This document shows, piece by piece, positions 1 through 8,680 of a stretch of DNA of 43,365 nt. The translations under genes were made by a program, and so were the position numbers. Location of the stretch: the NCBI GenBank assembly GCA_002407045.1, contig DHKB01000029.1, positions 17,876 to 61,240 of the forward strand, written 5' to 3'. The notes beneath the pieces were generated by a model that ran no database searches, was not told the DNA's origin, and saw only the letters and a program-made list of their open reading frames with translations. The first letter of the stretch is position 1, and each line of letters begins with the position of its first letter. Origin of the DNA: Candidatus Bruticola papionis (GTDB lineage: Bacteria; Vulcanimicrobiota; Xenobia; Xenobiales; Xenobiaceae).

Positions 1-85
1 AGCTATAATATTTTTTGCTATCTACTGGCAAATTTTGGCCATAGCGTCCACGATGTTTAGCCTTTTATACATAGTCTAATTGGCC

Positions 86-607
86 CTAGCTAAGTTCTTT
101 GACCATTTGCACACGTTCGTCCTGGTAGCCCATTTTTTTATAAAAATCGGCCGCTCTTTTATTAGCACAAGTTACGGTTAGGCCCACATATTTGATTCCC
201 AATTCCCAAGCGGCTGTTTCTACAGCGTACATTAAATTTTGTCCCAGGCCACGACTCCAATATTCGGGTTTTACTGCCAAATCCAAAATCCAGGCTTGTT
301 TTTCACCAGTCAAAAATTCAGTTGTATCCAGTTTGGCTACAACGTGGCCCACTATTTGGCCTCGCTCATTTTTAGCCACAAAGACAGCCATATTGTTCCT
401 GGAAATTTGCCAATACAAAGCTTCCATATCGTTGCGACGAATTTCTTCCGCTTTGGCGAGATCATTCTGACGACGCGGAGACATAGAATAACCGACTATT
501 TCTACTGATAGATCTATTATGCCGGGCAAATCTCTCTTCTCGGCACGACATATACTTATGCCATCTAACTCTAAACTTTTTTCTGCGACTTTAGGAGAGA
601 AATCCAT
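86..607 (-). CDS. GNAT-family N-acetyltransferase
   Basis: Predicted cytoplasmic acetyl-CoA-dependent acyltransferase of 173 residues, close to the usual size of a single GNAT domain. The fold is recognisable from the beta-4 segment 'AWILDLAVKPEYWSRGLG', where 'RGLGQN' is the acetyl-CoA pyrophosphate-binding loop (motif A, Q/RxxGxG/A), and from the C-terminal 'NKRAADFYKKMGY' (motif B), typical of RimI-like enzymes. The first ~20 residues precede the domain and have no signal-peptide character. The ATG at 605-607 has GAGG about 8 bases upstream. It is monocistronic as far as can be seen: the next gene upstream is 130 bp away. The substrate cannot be inferred; ribosomal-protein, small-molecule and antibiotic acetyltransferases share this fold. 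The family assignment is strong, the function open. Confidence 0.85.
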   Translation of the reverse strand: MDFSPKVAEKSLELDGISICRAEKRDLPGIIDLSVEIVGYSMSPRRQNDLAKAEEIRRNDMEALYWQISRNNMAVFVAKNERGQIVGHVVAKLDTTEFLTGEKQAWILDLAVKPEYWSRGLGQNLMYAVETAAWELGIKYVGLTVTCANKRAADFYKKMGYQDERVQMVKELS

Positions 608-736
608 TGCAAAACCTCGGCCCTGAGCTGAAGAAGGCTAATTACGCTTAACACAAGTGCACCAAGACGCTTTATCTGTGCAAAAACAGCTAAAACGCTT
701 GGCGCTAGAATTTATATGCTAGTTAAGTCAGAAGAC

Positions 737-1360
737 TTAGCCTTTTATACCCTGCTCTTTTTTGATAGTTTCATAGGAGTCGAATTCTAAACCACGGCTC
801 TTCAACTCTTCTTCAAAGGCGCTTACTAAGTAACGCAAACTATTCATCCAATCTTTAATATCAGCAGTAGTATTATTTTCAATGGTAGTACGACCATCAC
901 TCACTCTTTTGACAGTTTTACCGTAATCTTTATGGATCATGCACCACAAAACGGCCACATTGCGATGATTTCTCTTCAAAACTTCGCTATCATAAGTAGA
1001 GATGTCGCGCTGACCACCTTTTATTTCAGATTCAACCGTTTTCCAAGCTTCCATAGTCTTTTGATAGCGATCATAGTACGCTTTATCTTCAGATTTGGCA
1101 CCAGCTTTTTTTACACGCACTGCACTTTTAGAAGTGCTAACAGTAGAGTCATCAGCGGAATTTTGTACACTCGAAGATTGGGTGGAAGAAGCCTGAGGAG
1201 CCGATTTACCAGCAGCGCGAGGATAATTTCCAGCTTTAGGATAGTACTGCCCAGCCTTGGGATAATTTTGCGCTTGAGCTGAATCTGACATAAAAGCTAA
1301 AGGCGCAGCACATACTCCAGCCATTAAAACCAAAGCAGCGAATTTGCGAATATTATTCAT
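737..1360 (-). CDS. Small secreted protein with YPKAG repeats, unknown function
   Basis: I do not recognise this family. The ORF can be extended to a TTG at 1381, but the ATG at 1358-1360 is preferred because AAGGAG lies about 10 bases before it, while the TTG would sit on top of that Shine-Dalgarno. From this ATG the product (207 residues) begins with a clear Sec signal peptide (positive NNIRK, hydrophobic core, SDSAQA|QN cleavage). The mature N-terminus has three near-repeats (NYPKAG, QYYPKAG, NYPRAAG), then a Ser/Gln/Ala-rich linker, then a helical, charged C-terminal domain of about 110 residues containing single Cys and His residues ('VAVLWCMIHKDYG'). Export to the periplasm or medium is inferred. 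The neighbouring gene at 1490-1891 also encodes a small secreted protein on the same strand, so the two may be co-expressed. No catalytic motif is visible. Confidence 0.7.
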   Translation of the reverse strand: MNNIRKFAALVLMAGVCAAPLAFMSDSAQAQNYPKAGQYYPKAGNYPRAAGKSAPQASSTQSSSVQNSADDSTVSTSKSAVRVKKAGAKSEDKAYYDRYQKTMEAWKTVESEIKGGQRDISTYDSEVLKRNHRNVAVLWCMIHKDYGKTVKRVSDGRTTIENNTTADIKDWMNSLRYLVSAFEEELKSRGLEFDSYETIKKEQGIKG

Positions 1361-1489
1361 AAAGACAAAGCTCCTTACCAAAAAAAGTTACCATCTATTT
1401 AACAGGTAAAATACTGCACTCGAAACTCTTTTCCCGCACCTCAACGAAAAATTGCATATGGCATACCGTAGGCCATTGTTTTTGCCAAT

Positions 1490-1891
1490 TTAGCGCAATA
1501 AAGTTCTTACGGGAACATATTTCAAAGAGCGACGGCGTAATTCAGGTTCCAATTTTTTAGCTAAGCGATAATTGATACGCTGACATTGCTGAGCTTTTAG
1601 TCGCAGTTTATGGTTAGGAAACTCTTTTTTATCGTCGACAATGCCTTGGCAATAATCAACCACGCTCGAACTCATAGAATAAAGTTCCAACAATTTCTGA
1701 TTACTGCTGCGTTGTATTGTTTCAGGAGTTAGAGAATCAAAATGGGACTTGCTGATTTGAATTACTTGATCAAGATCTTGCAACATTTTGCTGTCGTCAG
1801 CCCAAGATTGGGTAGAAAGAGACAACAATAACGATAACACCACAAAAACAGCACACCATAAAAATGGTATCTTGCTTTGGTTATTTTTCAA
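1490..1891 (-). CDS. Small secreted helical protein, unknown function
   Basis: Unrecognised protein of 133 residues. It starts at TTG (1889-1891), supported by AAGGAG six bases upstream; no ATG lies near the N-terminus. It opens with a signal peptide (KNNQSK, then a long hydrophobic stretch, then STQSWA|DD), so the mature protein is predicted to be exported. The remainder is helical and charged, with two Cys residues ('VVDYCQGI' and 'KAQQCQRI') that could form a disulfide, and a strongly basic C-terminus ('LEPELRRRSLKYVPVRTLLR'). It is transcribed away from the phospholipase D-like gene that starts at 2173. The 281 bp between them must hold two divergent promoters, but I could not identify a convincing -35/-10 pair. 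Confidence 0.6.
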   Translation of the reverse strand: MKNNQSKIPFLWCAVFVVLSLLLSLSTQSWADDSKMLQDLDQVIQISKSHFDSLTPETIQRSSNQKLLELYSMSSSVVDYCQGIVDDKKEFPNHKLRLKAQQCQRINYRLAKKLEPELRRRSLKYVPVRTLLR

Positions 1892-2172
1892 GAGCAGCTC
1901 CTTAGGTACAAGGCAAGTACATTTAAGCCGGAAGGAATGTCTAAACGACTTTCGTGACCGTGCTTGGACGCCTCTAAATGCACCCTTTCGCCGATAAGCA
2001 AAACTCTACTTCCAAAACAGGAAAAATTAGTTTTACTGTGGCAATATCCCGGCAAGAAAATACTTCCAGTAGCTAAGCCAAAAAGCTTACCAAAAGTGGC
2101 AAATATTAACAAATATGTCACCAACTCTGTACATTTCTGATTTTTAATTAGGTAGATGCAGGAGGTTGTACT

Positions 2173-4410
2173 ATGGGAATTAGTTCGGTATTTAATGTAG
2201 GCGTCTATCAAGTAAACCGCCAGGCGGTCAATCCTGCTCTTATCCGCAACATGGCTAACAGCGCCGGCAATATCAAGATTGAAGGCAACGCTTCTCCGGA
2301 AGCTTGGAGCGAATTGGCAGATCGAGTAGAAGCCAACGATTGCGTCTCTAGAGAAGATTTGCGCCAGATCCAAGATTTAGGGCGCGCTTGTTTCAAATAC
2401 CACAGAGCTTTGCACAACGATTTCAGAGCCAGTGGTTACAAAGACAAAACGATTAAAGCTGAATTAGCCGACGTACACGTTTTCCGTTCTGGCAGTGATC
2501 AAATTCGCGAATCCTTGGCTTTGACCCAAGCTCAATTGGCCGTAGATGCAGCCGCTGGAGCTTCCTTTGGCCCCACTTCCTTGGTGGCTAACTATGCAGC
2601 CTACTCCGACTTACAAAAGAGTGCTTTAGAGCCTTTAGTAGACAACATTCAAGGTTTACGCGACGGTACCAGTCCCAACTTGTACCAAGGCAACAGCATC
2701 GAATCTTTCCACGGCGCCGAGATCTGGAAAGAAATGAATACTATGCTCGACGAGGCCACCGCTCAAGCCAAAGCAGGCCATCCTCAAGAGATTGACGCTC
2801 AATATTACGAATTAACTAGCCCTGAAATTGTTGGCAAGTTGGCGCAAGCTGCCGAAGCTGGCAACAAAGTGCGTGTCAACGTCGATCCTGGTCGTTTGGT
2901 AGCTTTTGCTGGCGATCATGTAGTTATCGACGAAGTGCCTGATAAGTTAAAAACCCTGATTCAGCTCTCACAAGTTAAAGGTGATGTGGCTGTCTCCACC
3001 TATCCTATTTCCAAACAGCTTAAAAATGCCAGCAACCTCATGCACCGCAAAGGCTTACGCGTAGGCGAAAAGTTCTTGCTCTCTGGTATGAATGCCAACG
3101 CTGGTAGTGGTGAAAATATCGACGCCGGTTACACTATCGAAGGCCCGGCAGCCAAACGCTTGGTGGAGAACTTTAAACGCGATGTAGGCCATTCGATAGG
3201 CGCTTCCAACGAAGAAGTTTACGGTGATAAGCCTTTGGCCGGATTCATGGAAGGCGATATCAATATGGGTACTCGCGGTCTCATTTCCATGTTCGACTGT
3301 GTCAGCGGCCCTTCTCCTGCCGGTACCGAAATGCCCAAAGCCACCAACGCTCAGCAATTGGCCGACATTGCCAAATCTATGGGACAAAACGTTTCCGACT
3401 ATACAGATTGCTCTTTAGAAGAGATAGATAGCTTGCTCAAACGCGGTCAAGACATTCCTCTCTCTGCTAAAGGTAAAGAAGCTTTCTTGGGCGTCGTACA
3501 ACGCGCTTTGGATATTACCCGCTCTCCAGAAAATGTAGCCAAGTTGCAAGACATCGACATCCCTACTGGTGATCCCAAAGGTACTACCGCTATAGCCTTA
3601 GCCGACTTACCAAATGACCGCCGTGCGGCCATGATTCAAGCTATACAAGATGCCGAAGAGTTTATTTACGTACCAGCTTTCGTTATGACCAAGAGCGTAG
3701 CTTCGGTATTAGTAGCCAAGCGCGATGAAATGAAAGCGCAAGGCAAAGATATCGATATTCGTGTAGTAGCCGACTCTGGAATATATCCTGATGGCGGCAC
3801 TCCCAACGAAGGCGGCTTAAAATTCTTGGAAGATCACGGTATTGACGTCCGCTGGACTCTTTTGCCGCGCAGTTCCAACCACGATCGTAAAGTTCATGCA
3901 AAAGAAATTCTCACAGATAAAGGGGAATTTTTCGGAAGCACAAACTTCTCCAATAAAGGTATGGGAGTCAACTGGGAACATTCCGGCTACGTTAAGTTCA
4001 ATCCTGACGACGAAGCCTCCGTGTCCCAGCACGAAAATGCCAAAGCTCACTTTCTCAATTTGTGGGACAACGAATCATTCGGTCTCAATACCAAAGATGC
4101 AGCCACTAAGCGCAAACGCGGTGCTAAAGGCCAACTGGATTACGAAGTTCAAGTTGAAGAAGCTCGCAGCGGTGTAGTTCGTGAAACTATTCGCGGAATT
4201 CAGAACTTCGAAAAGGCTAGCGCCGATTTTATCGGTAAGTTGGTAGGTTCTGACCCTCAAGCCACTTCCCGTATCGAAGAGCTGGTTTTGCAAGGATACG
4301 ATCAAGGTTCCGCCACTCTTATGGCCGCTAAGGAAAAGATGGGTGACGAGGCTTTTTATAATGCTTTGCATAGCCTTCCCGCGTATGAGCAATTGCAGCA
4401 GATGAAATAG
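2173..4410 (+). CDS. Phospholipase D-like (HKD) protein, cytoplasmic or signal-less effector
   Basis: A 745-residue protein of the phospholipase D superfamily, whose members hydrolyse or transfer phosphodiester bonds using two HxK(x4)D lobes. The second lobe is clear: H575-A-K577, D582, then GSTN. The first lobe is at H291-R-K293 followed by 'LLSGMN', but the position expected to carry Asp is Gly, so this half is atypical. About 110 residues of unrelated sequence separate the lobes. The N-terminal ~200 residues look helical and match no domain I know. The C-terminal ~100 residues are also helical. There is no signal peptide or membrane segment. The ATG at 2173 has AGGAGG about 7 bases upstream, a strong site. 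A terminator follows. Substrate could be phospholipid or nucleic acid. The combination of size, extra domains and missing signal peptide would suit an effector delivered by a specialised secretion system, but that is inference. Confidence 0.75.
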   Translation: MGISSVFNVGVYQVNRQAVNPALIRNMANSAGNIKIEGNASPEAWSELADRVEANDCVSREDLRQIQDLGRACFKYHRALHNDFRASGYKDKTIKAELADVHVFRSGSDQIRESLALTQAQLAVDAAAGASFGPTSLVANYAAYSDLQKSALEPLVDNIQGLRDGTSPNLYQGNSIESFHGAEIWKEMNTMLDEATAQAKAGHPQEIDAQYYELTSPEIVGKLAQAAEAGNKVRVNVDPGRLVAFAGDHVVIDEVPDKLKTLIQLSQVKGDVAVSTYPISKQLKNASNLMHRKGLRVGEKFLLSGMNANAGSGENIDAGYTIEGPAAKRLVENFKRDVGHSIGASNEEVYGDKPLAGFMEGDINMGTRGLISMFDCVSGPSPAGTEMPKATNAQQLADIAKSMGQNVSDYTDCSLEEIDSLLKRGQDIPLSAKGKEAFLGVVQRALDITRSPENVAKLQDIDIPTGDPKGTTAIALADLPNDRRAAMIQAIQDAEEFIYVPAFVMTKSVASVLVAKRDEMKAQGKDIDIRVVADSGIYPDGGTPNEGGLKFLEDHGIDVRWTLLPRSSNHDRKVHAKEILTDKGEFFGSTNFSNKGMGVNWEHSGYVKFNPDDEASVSQHENAKAHFLNLWDNESFGLNTKDAATKRKRGAKGQLDYEVQVEEARSGVVRETIRGIQNFEKASADFIGKLVGSDPQATSRIEELVLQGYDQGSATLMAAKEKMGDEAFYNALHSLPAYEQLQQMK

Positions 4411-4510
4411 GGATCTGCTGTGTAGAATAGTTGAATCGTGGTCTCTTAGGTGCTTTGATTGCCCCTGATCTTCGGATCTTGAAGTATCTTGGAGTATTGT
4501 GGATCAACAT

Positions 4511-4558
4511 AGGAGCGCCTCTCCTTTCACAAGAGGGAGGAGCGCTTCTATTTTTTTG
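4511..4558 (+). terminator. Rho-independent terminator after the phospholipase D-like gene
   Basis: Imperfect hairpin (AGCGCCTCTCC ... GGGAGGAGCGCT) followed by a run of seven T, located about 100 bp downstream of the stop codon and just ahead of engB. It should insulate engB from read-through. Confidence 0.7.
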
Positions 4559-4597
4559 CAAAGCTTTGTAAACGCTAATATTTAGGAGCCATTATTT

Positions 4598-5179
4598 GTG
4601 AAAATAAAAAACGTCCAATTTATTACTAGTGCCCCCACGATTAAAGAGACTCCCCCTGCTTGCGTTAAGCCGGAAATAGTTGTAGTGGGACGTTCTAATG
4701 TCGGAAAATCTTCTTTTATATGTAAATTAACTAATCGCAAAATAGCTAAAGTAAGTTCAACTCCAGGCAAAACTAGACTAATCAACTATTTTTTAATTGA
4801 CGATTCTTGGTATTTAGTAGATTTGCCAGGCTACGGCTTTGCCAAAGTATCCAAGGCGGAAAAAGAGCGTTGGGGCCACGCTTTAGAAGAGTATTTAGCC
4901 AAAAGAGAAGGTATTCGCTTAGCTATTTTGTTGGTCGATTGTCGCCACGAAATAAAAGATTCAGATTTGCAAATGTACGACTGGTTAGTCGAAAATGATT
5001 TGCCAGTATGCATAGTTTTAACTAAAGGCGATAAAATAAATCGCAGCCAAGCAGCTCAAGCTAAAACTAGAGCTGCCAAAGCTTTTCAAATTGAGGCCCA
5101 AGAAGTTTTTATGATTTCTTCACAAACTGGCCAAGGTTTTGACATTTTAGGCAACTTCTTAGATGATGTTTTAAAGTAA
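4598..5179 (+). CDS. engB: Ribosome biogenesis GTPase EngB (YsxC/YihA)
   Basis: EngB is a GTPase needed for maturation of the large ribosomal subunit. This 193-residue protein has the usual length and all G motifs: G1/P-loop GRSNVGKSS (31-39), the switch region around 'SSTPGKTR', G3 DLPG (75-78, in the family-typical DLPGYGFA), G4 TKGDK (142-146) and G5 'ISSQTGQG' (173-180). Translation starts at GTG (4598), with GGAG nine bases upstream; no ATG lies nearby. It appears to be monocistronic, bounded by the terminator at 4511-4558 and by a bidirectional hairpin at 5201-5236 shared with convergent valS. Identification is secure. Confidence 0.95.
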   Translation: MKIKNVQFITSAPTIKETPPACVKPEIVVVGRSNVGKSSFICKLTNRKIAKVSSTPGKTRLINYFLIDDSWYLVDLPGYGFAKVSKAEKERWGHALEEYLAKREGIRLAILLVDCRHEIKDSDLQMYDWLVENDLPVCIVLTKGDKINRSQAAQAKTRAAKAFQIEAQEVFMISSQTGQGFDILGNFLDDVLK

Positions 5180-5200
5180 CCAATTAGTGGCAGAAATAAA

Positions 5201-5236
5201 AGAAGCCGATTTTTTTCTAAAAAGTCGGCTTCTTTT
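5201..5236. terminator. Bidirectional terminator between engB and valS
   Basis: Stem AGAAGCCGA ... TCGGCTTCT extended by A/T pairs, with A-rich sequence on the left and T-rich on the right, so it gives a U-tract on both strands. It sits exactly between the two convergent stop codons. Confidence 0.85.
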
Positions 5237-5295
5237 TTATTGTCAAGCTGCCGCCAAGTCTAAAAGACAGGTCAGCAGCTCACAATTTTAAGGAG

Positions 5296-7935
5296 CTAAG
5301 CTTCTCCGGGAAGGGCTTCAGCCAGCTCTACTTCAACTTCAAAGTGTTCGCCATTTTCGATAGCAGCTTCAACTTTTACAACTTCAGCATCTTCAGCACT
5401 TCCGGCCAAAAGGACGTCGGAAAGGGCTTGATCTAAAGCGGCCAGAGCAGCAGCCGAACCTTTTACGGTTAAAGTCTTGACAGGCCAACGCAATTTCTTC
5501 TGAGCCTTAGTCTTGGCTTGACGAATCTTGGAAAGAACTTCTACGGCACAACCATAGATATCTTCGAATTGAGGCTCAGGCACTTCAAGTTCGGCAACTG
5601 TAGGCCAAGGAGAAGTGTGAATAGAGCGCTCACGACCAGTTTCAGTAGCGAAGAGCCATGACCAAACTTCTTCAGTTACGTAAGGCAAGCACGGAGCGAA
5701 GAGACGCAAAATAGTGCGCATAGCCAAATAAAGAGCCGCTATAGCGGAACGGCGTCCGGCGCTGTCTTCAGCTTCGTAAGAACGACGCTTGACCAATTCG
5801 ACATAGTCGTCGCAGAAATTCCAGAAGTCACCCTCGACAGCTTGGAGAGCGGCCGCGTATTCGAACTTATTAAAGTCGTCAGTAGCTTCTTTTACTACAG
5901 AGCGCAAACGAGCCAACAAAGCTTGATCTAAAGGAACAGTAACATTTTCTTTAGTCCAGTGCTCTTGGTAATCTAAATTGGCGCTGAGCTGACTGATTAC
6001 AAAACGGCTGGCATTAAAGAGCTTAGTAACCAACTTGCGACCCAAGTCGAAAAGCTGAGGATCGAAAACTGTATCCGTGCCCAAACGAGCGCGAGCAGCC
6101 CAATAGCGGACAGCGTCGGCGGAATATTCTTCCAAGAAAGGCTTGGGAGTAACTACATTGCCTTTAGACTTCTCCATCTTCTTGCGATCTGGGTCTAAGA
6201 TCCAACCGCTGATGACTACGTGCTTCCAAGGAATACTATTTTCGTGCATCCAAGCTTTTACGATAGTGTAGAAAGCCCAAGTACGAATAATCTCGTGAGA
6301 TTGAGGACGCATATCCATGGGGAATAATTTAGCGTGACGATCTTCGTCGACGCCCCAACCGCTAACAATTTGAGGAGTTAAAGAAGAAGTGGCCCAAGTA
6401 TCCATAACATCAGGATCACCAATAAAGCCACCGGGAACACCGCGCTGCTCTTCTGTAAATCCAGGAGCTGGCTGGCTCAAAGGATCGACTGGCAACATAG
6501 AAACATCGGCGAAAATAGGATTTTGGTAATCGACATTGCCTTGCTCGTCTAAACGATACCAAACGGGGAAAGGTACGCCAAAGAAACGCTGGCGGCTAAT
6601 GCACCAATCGTATTGCAAACCTTCAATCCAGTGCTCGATGCGGCTGCGCATAAATTCGGGATGCCATTGAATCTTGCGAGCTTGCTCCAGAATTTGCTCT
6701 TTAACGTCTAAAACGCGAATAAACCACTGTCTGGTGGTGACGAACTCTAAGGGGAATTCGCCTTTTTCGTAATATTTTACGAATTGCTTGGTGGGACGGG
6801 GCTCAGCTAACAAGTCGCCACTTTCGCGTAAAAGTTCTACGATCTTGGCTCTAGCTTGCTTGACAAACAAGCCTTCCAATTGAGCGTGAGCAGCGTTGGC
6901 AGCTTCGGGATCCAAGCTCTGGAAAGGCTCCTGAGAATAATCGGCATGGCCGATCTTACCGTCACGGCCAATAAGCTGGCGTAAAGGCAAATTGGATTTA
7001 CGCCAATATTCTACGTCGGCGGTATCACCAAAAGTACAAACCATCAAAATACCGGTGCCTTTTTCAGGATCGGCATGCTCGGCAGGTAAAATAGGCACTA
7101 CGGCTTTGAAGATAGGCGTAATAGCTTTCTTGCCAAAGAGAGGCTTATAACGCTCGTCGTCGGGGTGAGCCACAACAGCGATACAAGCGCCTAACAACTC
7201 CGGACGAGTAGTGGAAATAGTAAATTCTCCGCCACCTTCCACTTGGAAGCGCAAATCATGGAAGCGTCCTTCACCTTCTTTGTCTACCATTTCAGCTTGG
7301 GCCACAGCGGTACCAAAACCAGTATCCCAAGCGGTAGGCAACTCAGCGTGATAGACTCGGCCTTTCTTTACTAAATCAAGGAAAGAAAGCTGAGAAGCGC
7401 GACGGCAAGTATCGTTGATAGTGCTATAAGCCAAATTCCAGTCTACAGAGAGACCGAGATGGCGCCACAAGTCTTCAAAAGCTTTTTCATCTTCTTTAGT
7501 CAGAGTGGTGCAAGCCTCGATAAAGTTGGGGCGAGACACTTCCTTCTGAGGAACGGCGGCTTTCTTTTTGCCACTAGTGACGGGCTGGCGCTCCAATTTG
7601 TAATCGGGATCGTAAGGCAAATTGGGATTGCACTTAATGCCAAAGACGTTCTGTACACGTCTCTCGGTAGGCAAACCGTTATCATCCCAGCCCATAGGAT
7701 AGGCAATATTTTTGCCCAACATACGCTGATAACGTACAATTAAATCTTGGTGAGTATAAGAAAATACGTGACCGATATGTAAAGAACCGGATACGGTGGG
7801 AGGCGGGCTGTCTACGACAAAAGTTTCTTCGCGGGGACGGGAAGAATCCCAATTATAAATTCCCCATTCTGCCCAATTTTTCGCCCATTCAGCTTCAGCT
7901 TCGGCGAACTGATATTTTTTGGGAATCGCTTTCAT
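5296..7935 (-). CDS. valS: Valyl-tRNA synthetase, archaeal/actinobacterial-like variant
   Basis: Class Ia aminoacyl-tRNA synthetase charging tRNA-Val. The protein has 879 residues, shorter than the ~950 of E. coli ValS. The HIGH motif is H53-I-G-H56 in 'TVSGSLHIGHVFSYTHQD'. The KMSKS motif appears as KMEKSKG near residues 586-592. Between them is the editing (CP1) domain, including 'FTISTTRPELLGA'. An anticodon-binding domain and a short C-terminal segment ('VLSKIRQAKTKAQKKLRWPV') follow. The stretch 'GWDDNGLPTERRVQN' after the HIGH region is characteristic, to my knowledge, of the actinobacterial/archaeal-like ValS group and differs from the common bacterial form. The ATG at 7933-7935 has GGAGG about 13 bases upstream, a rather long spacing. 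The gene is monocistronic and converges on engB. I saw no T-box-like leader in the upstream 265 bp. Confidence 0.95.
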   Translation of the reverse strand: MKAIPKKYQFAEAEAEWAKNWAEWGIYNWDSSRPREETFVVDSPPPTVSGSLHIGHVFSYTHQDLIVRYQRMLGKNIAYPMGWDDNGLPTERRVQNVFGIKCNPNLPYDPDYKLERQPVTSGKKKAAVPQKEVSRPNFIEACTTLTKEDEKAFEDLWRHLGLSVDWNLAYSTINDTCRRASQLSFLDLVKKGRVYHAELPTAWDTGFGTAVAQAEMVDKEGEGRFHDLRFQVEGGGEFTISTTRPELLGACIAVVAHPDDERYKPLFGKKAITPIFKAVVPILPAEHADPEKGTGILMVCTFGDTADVEYWRKSNLPLRQLIGRDGKIGHADYSQEPFQSLDPEAANAAHAQLEGLFVKQARAKIVELLRESGDLLAEPRPTKQFVKYYEKGEFPLEFVTTRQWFIRVLDVKEQILEQARKIQWHPEFMRSRIEHWIEGLQYDWCISRQRFFGVPFPVWYRLDEQGNVDYQNPIFADVSMLPVDPLSQPAPGFTEEQRGVPGGFIGDPDVMDTWATSSLTPQIVSGWGVDEDRHAKLFPMDMRPQSHEIIRTWAFYTIVKAWMHENSIPWKHVVISGWILDPDRKKMEKSKGNVVTPKPFLEEYSADAVRYWAARARLGTDTVFDPQLFDLGRKLVTKLFNASRFVISQLSANLDYQEHWTKENVTVPLDQALLARLRSVVKEATDDFNKFEYAAALQAVEGDFWNFCDDYVELVKRRSYEAEDSAGRRSAIAALYLAMRTILRLFAPCLPYVTEEVWSWLFATETGRERSIHTSPWPTVAELEVPEPQFEDIYGCAVEVLSKIRQAKTKAQKKLRWPVKTLTVKGSAAALAALDQALSDVLLAGSAEDAEVVKVEAAIENGEHFEVEVELAEALPGEA

Positions 7936-8200
7936 ATTAAAGAATAAGCCTCCAAAGGTATTGACTATACGCTCAATTAAGAGCCGAAAATCTTTCTATC
8001 TTCAAGAAAGCAAACTTTTGAACTTCGGCCTGCAGTTCCTTGTTACATTAAGTTACTTTTTGAACATTTTAAGCACTAAAGCTCAAACTACAGTTTAAAC
8101 GAGCGGAAAAATAGTCAGAAGAATCATTTTTAGGCTTCAAACAAGTCTAAAAGGAGAGCAAAAAGGAAAGATCCAGAAGATCGCGGAAAAGTCGGTCGCT

Positions 8201-8665
8201 ATGAGTCAAAAGGCAGAGAAAAAACCTCAATCTATAACACATTTTAATTCAGCAATAGAAGAGCAAGCCTATGCAATTGCCAATCAGGCTGGAATTGCTT
8301 GTTTGCGACAAGCTAAGCTCGATCCAATTATGCAACAATTTTTTGTCACTTTAATTATGAACTATTTAAATAGAGAATTAGCCGATCGAGAGTGGCAAAT
8401 AAAAGTAAAGGACAACTTTTTTACCCTTAGCTGGTTAGTAAACGGTGTCCGCAAAGAATGGCTCCAGTTGCGCTTTGCTCCTCGCTGCAGTCGGTGGTTG
8501 ATCATGCGACGCGGTGGCTTAAAAGTTGCTCCAGAATTAAATGGCCATATTTGGTTTCCCCATCAACCAGATCGGCCTTGCTTATCTTTAAGCGATTGGC
8601 TCAGCCAAATTCGTAAGTTGCTGACCAATAGATTCAATAAGAATAGTTCTTCTAAGCCACAATAA
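8201..8665 (+). CDS. Hypothetical protein of 154 residues
   Basis: I do not recognise this family. The product is soluble and basic, with no signal peptide. The N-terminal third is helical ('EEQAYAIANQAGIACLRQAKLDPIM'). The middle has alternating hydrophobic strands rich in Trp and Arg ('EWLQLRFAPRCSRWLIMRRGG'), followed by 'HIWFPHQPDRPCLSLSDWLSQIRKLL'. The ATG at 8201 has only a weak purine-rich site upstream (GGAAAAG). The gene ends 15 bp before the permease gene at 8681, so the two are probably one transcript. That linkage is the only functional hint; a regulator or accessory of the permease is possible but unproven. Confidence 0.6.
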   Translation: MSQKAEKKPQSITHFNSAIEEQAYAIANQAGIACLRQAKLDPIMQQFFVTLIMNYLNRELADREWQIKVKDNFFTLSWLVNGVRKEWLQLRFAPRCSRWLIMRRGGLKVAPELNGHIWFPHQPDRPCLSLSDWLSQIRKLLTNRFNKNSSSKPQ

Positions 8666-8680
8666 ATCCACAAAAAAAAG

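Noticed and set aside
662..702. Imperfect inverted repeat CCAAGACGCTTT ... AAAACGCTTGG between the first two genes
   Set aside because: Mismatched stem and no U-tract on either strand; too weak to call a terminator.
1888..2373. Open frame of 161 codons on the minus strand across the start of the phospholipase D-like gene
   Set aside because: It overlaps the coding start and Shine-Dalgarno of a better-supported gene on the other strand and has no family resemblance.
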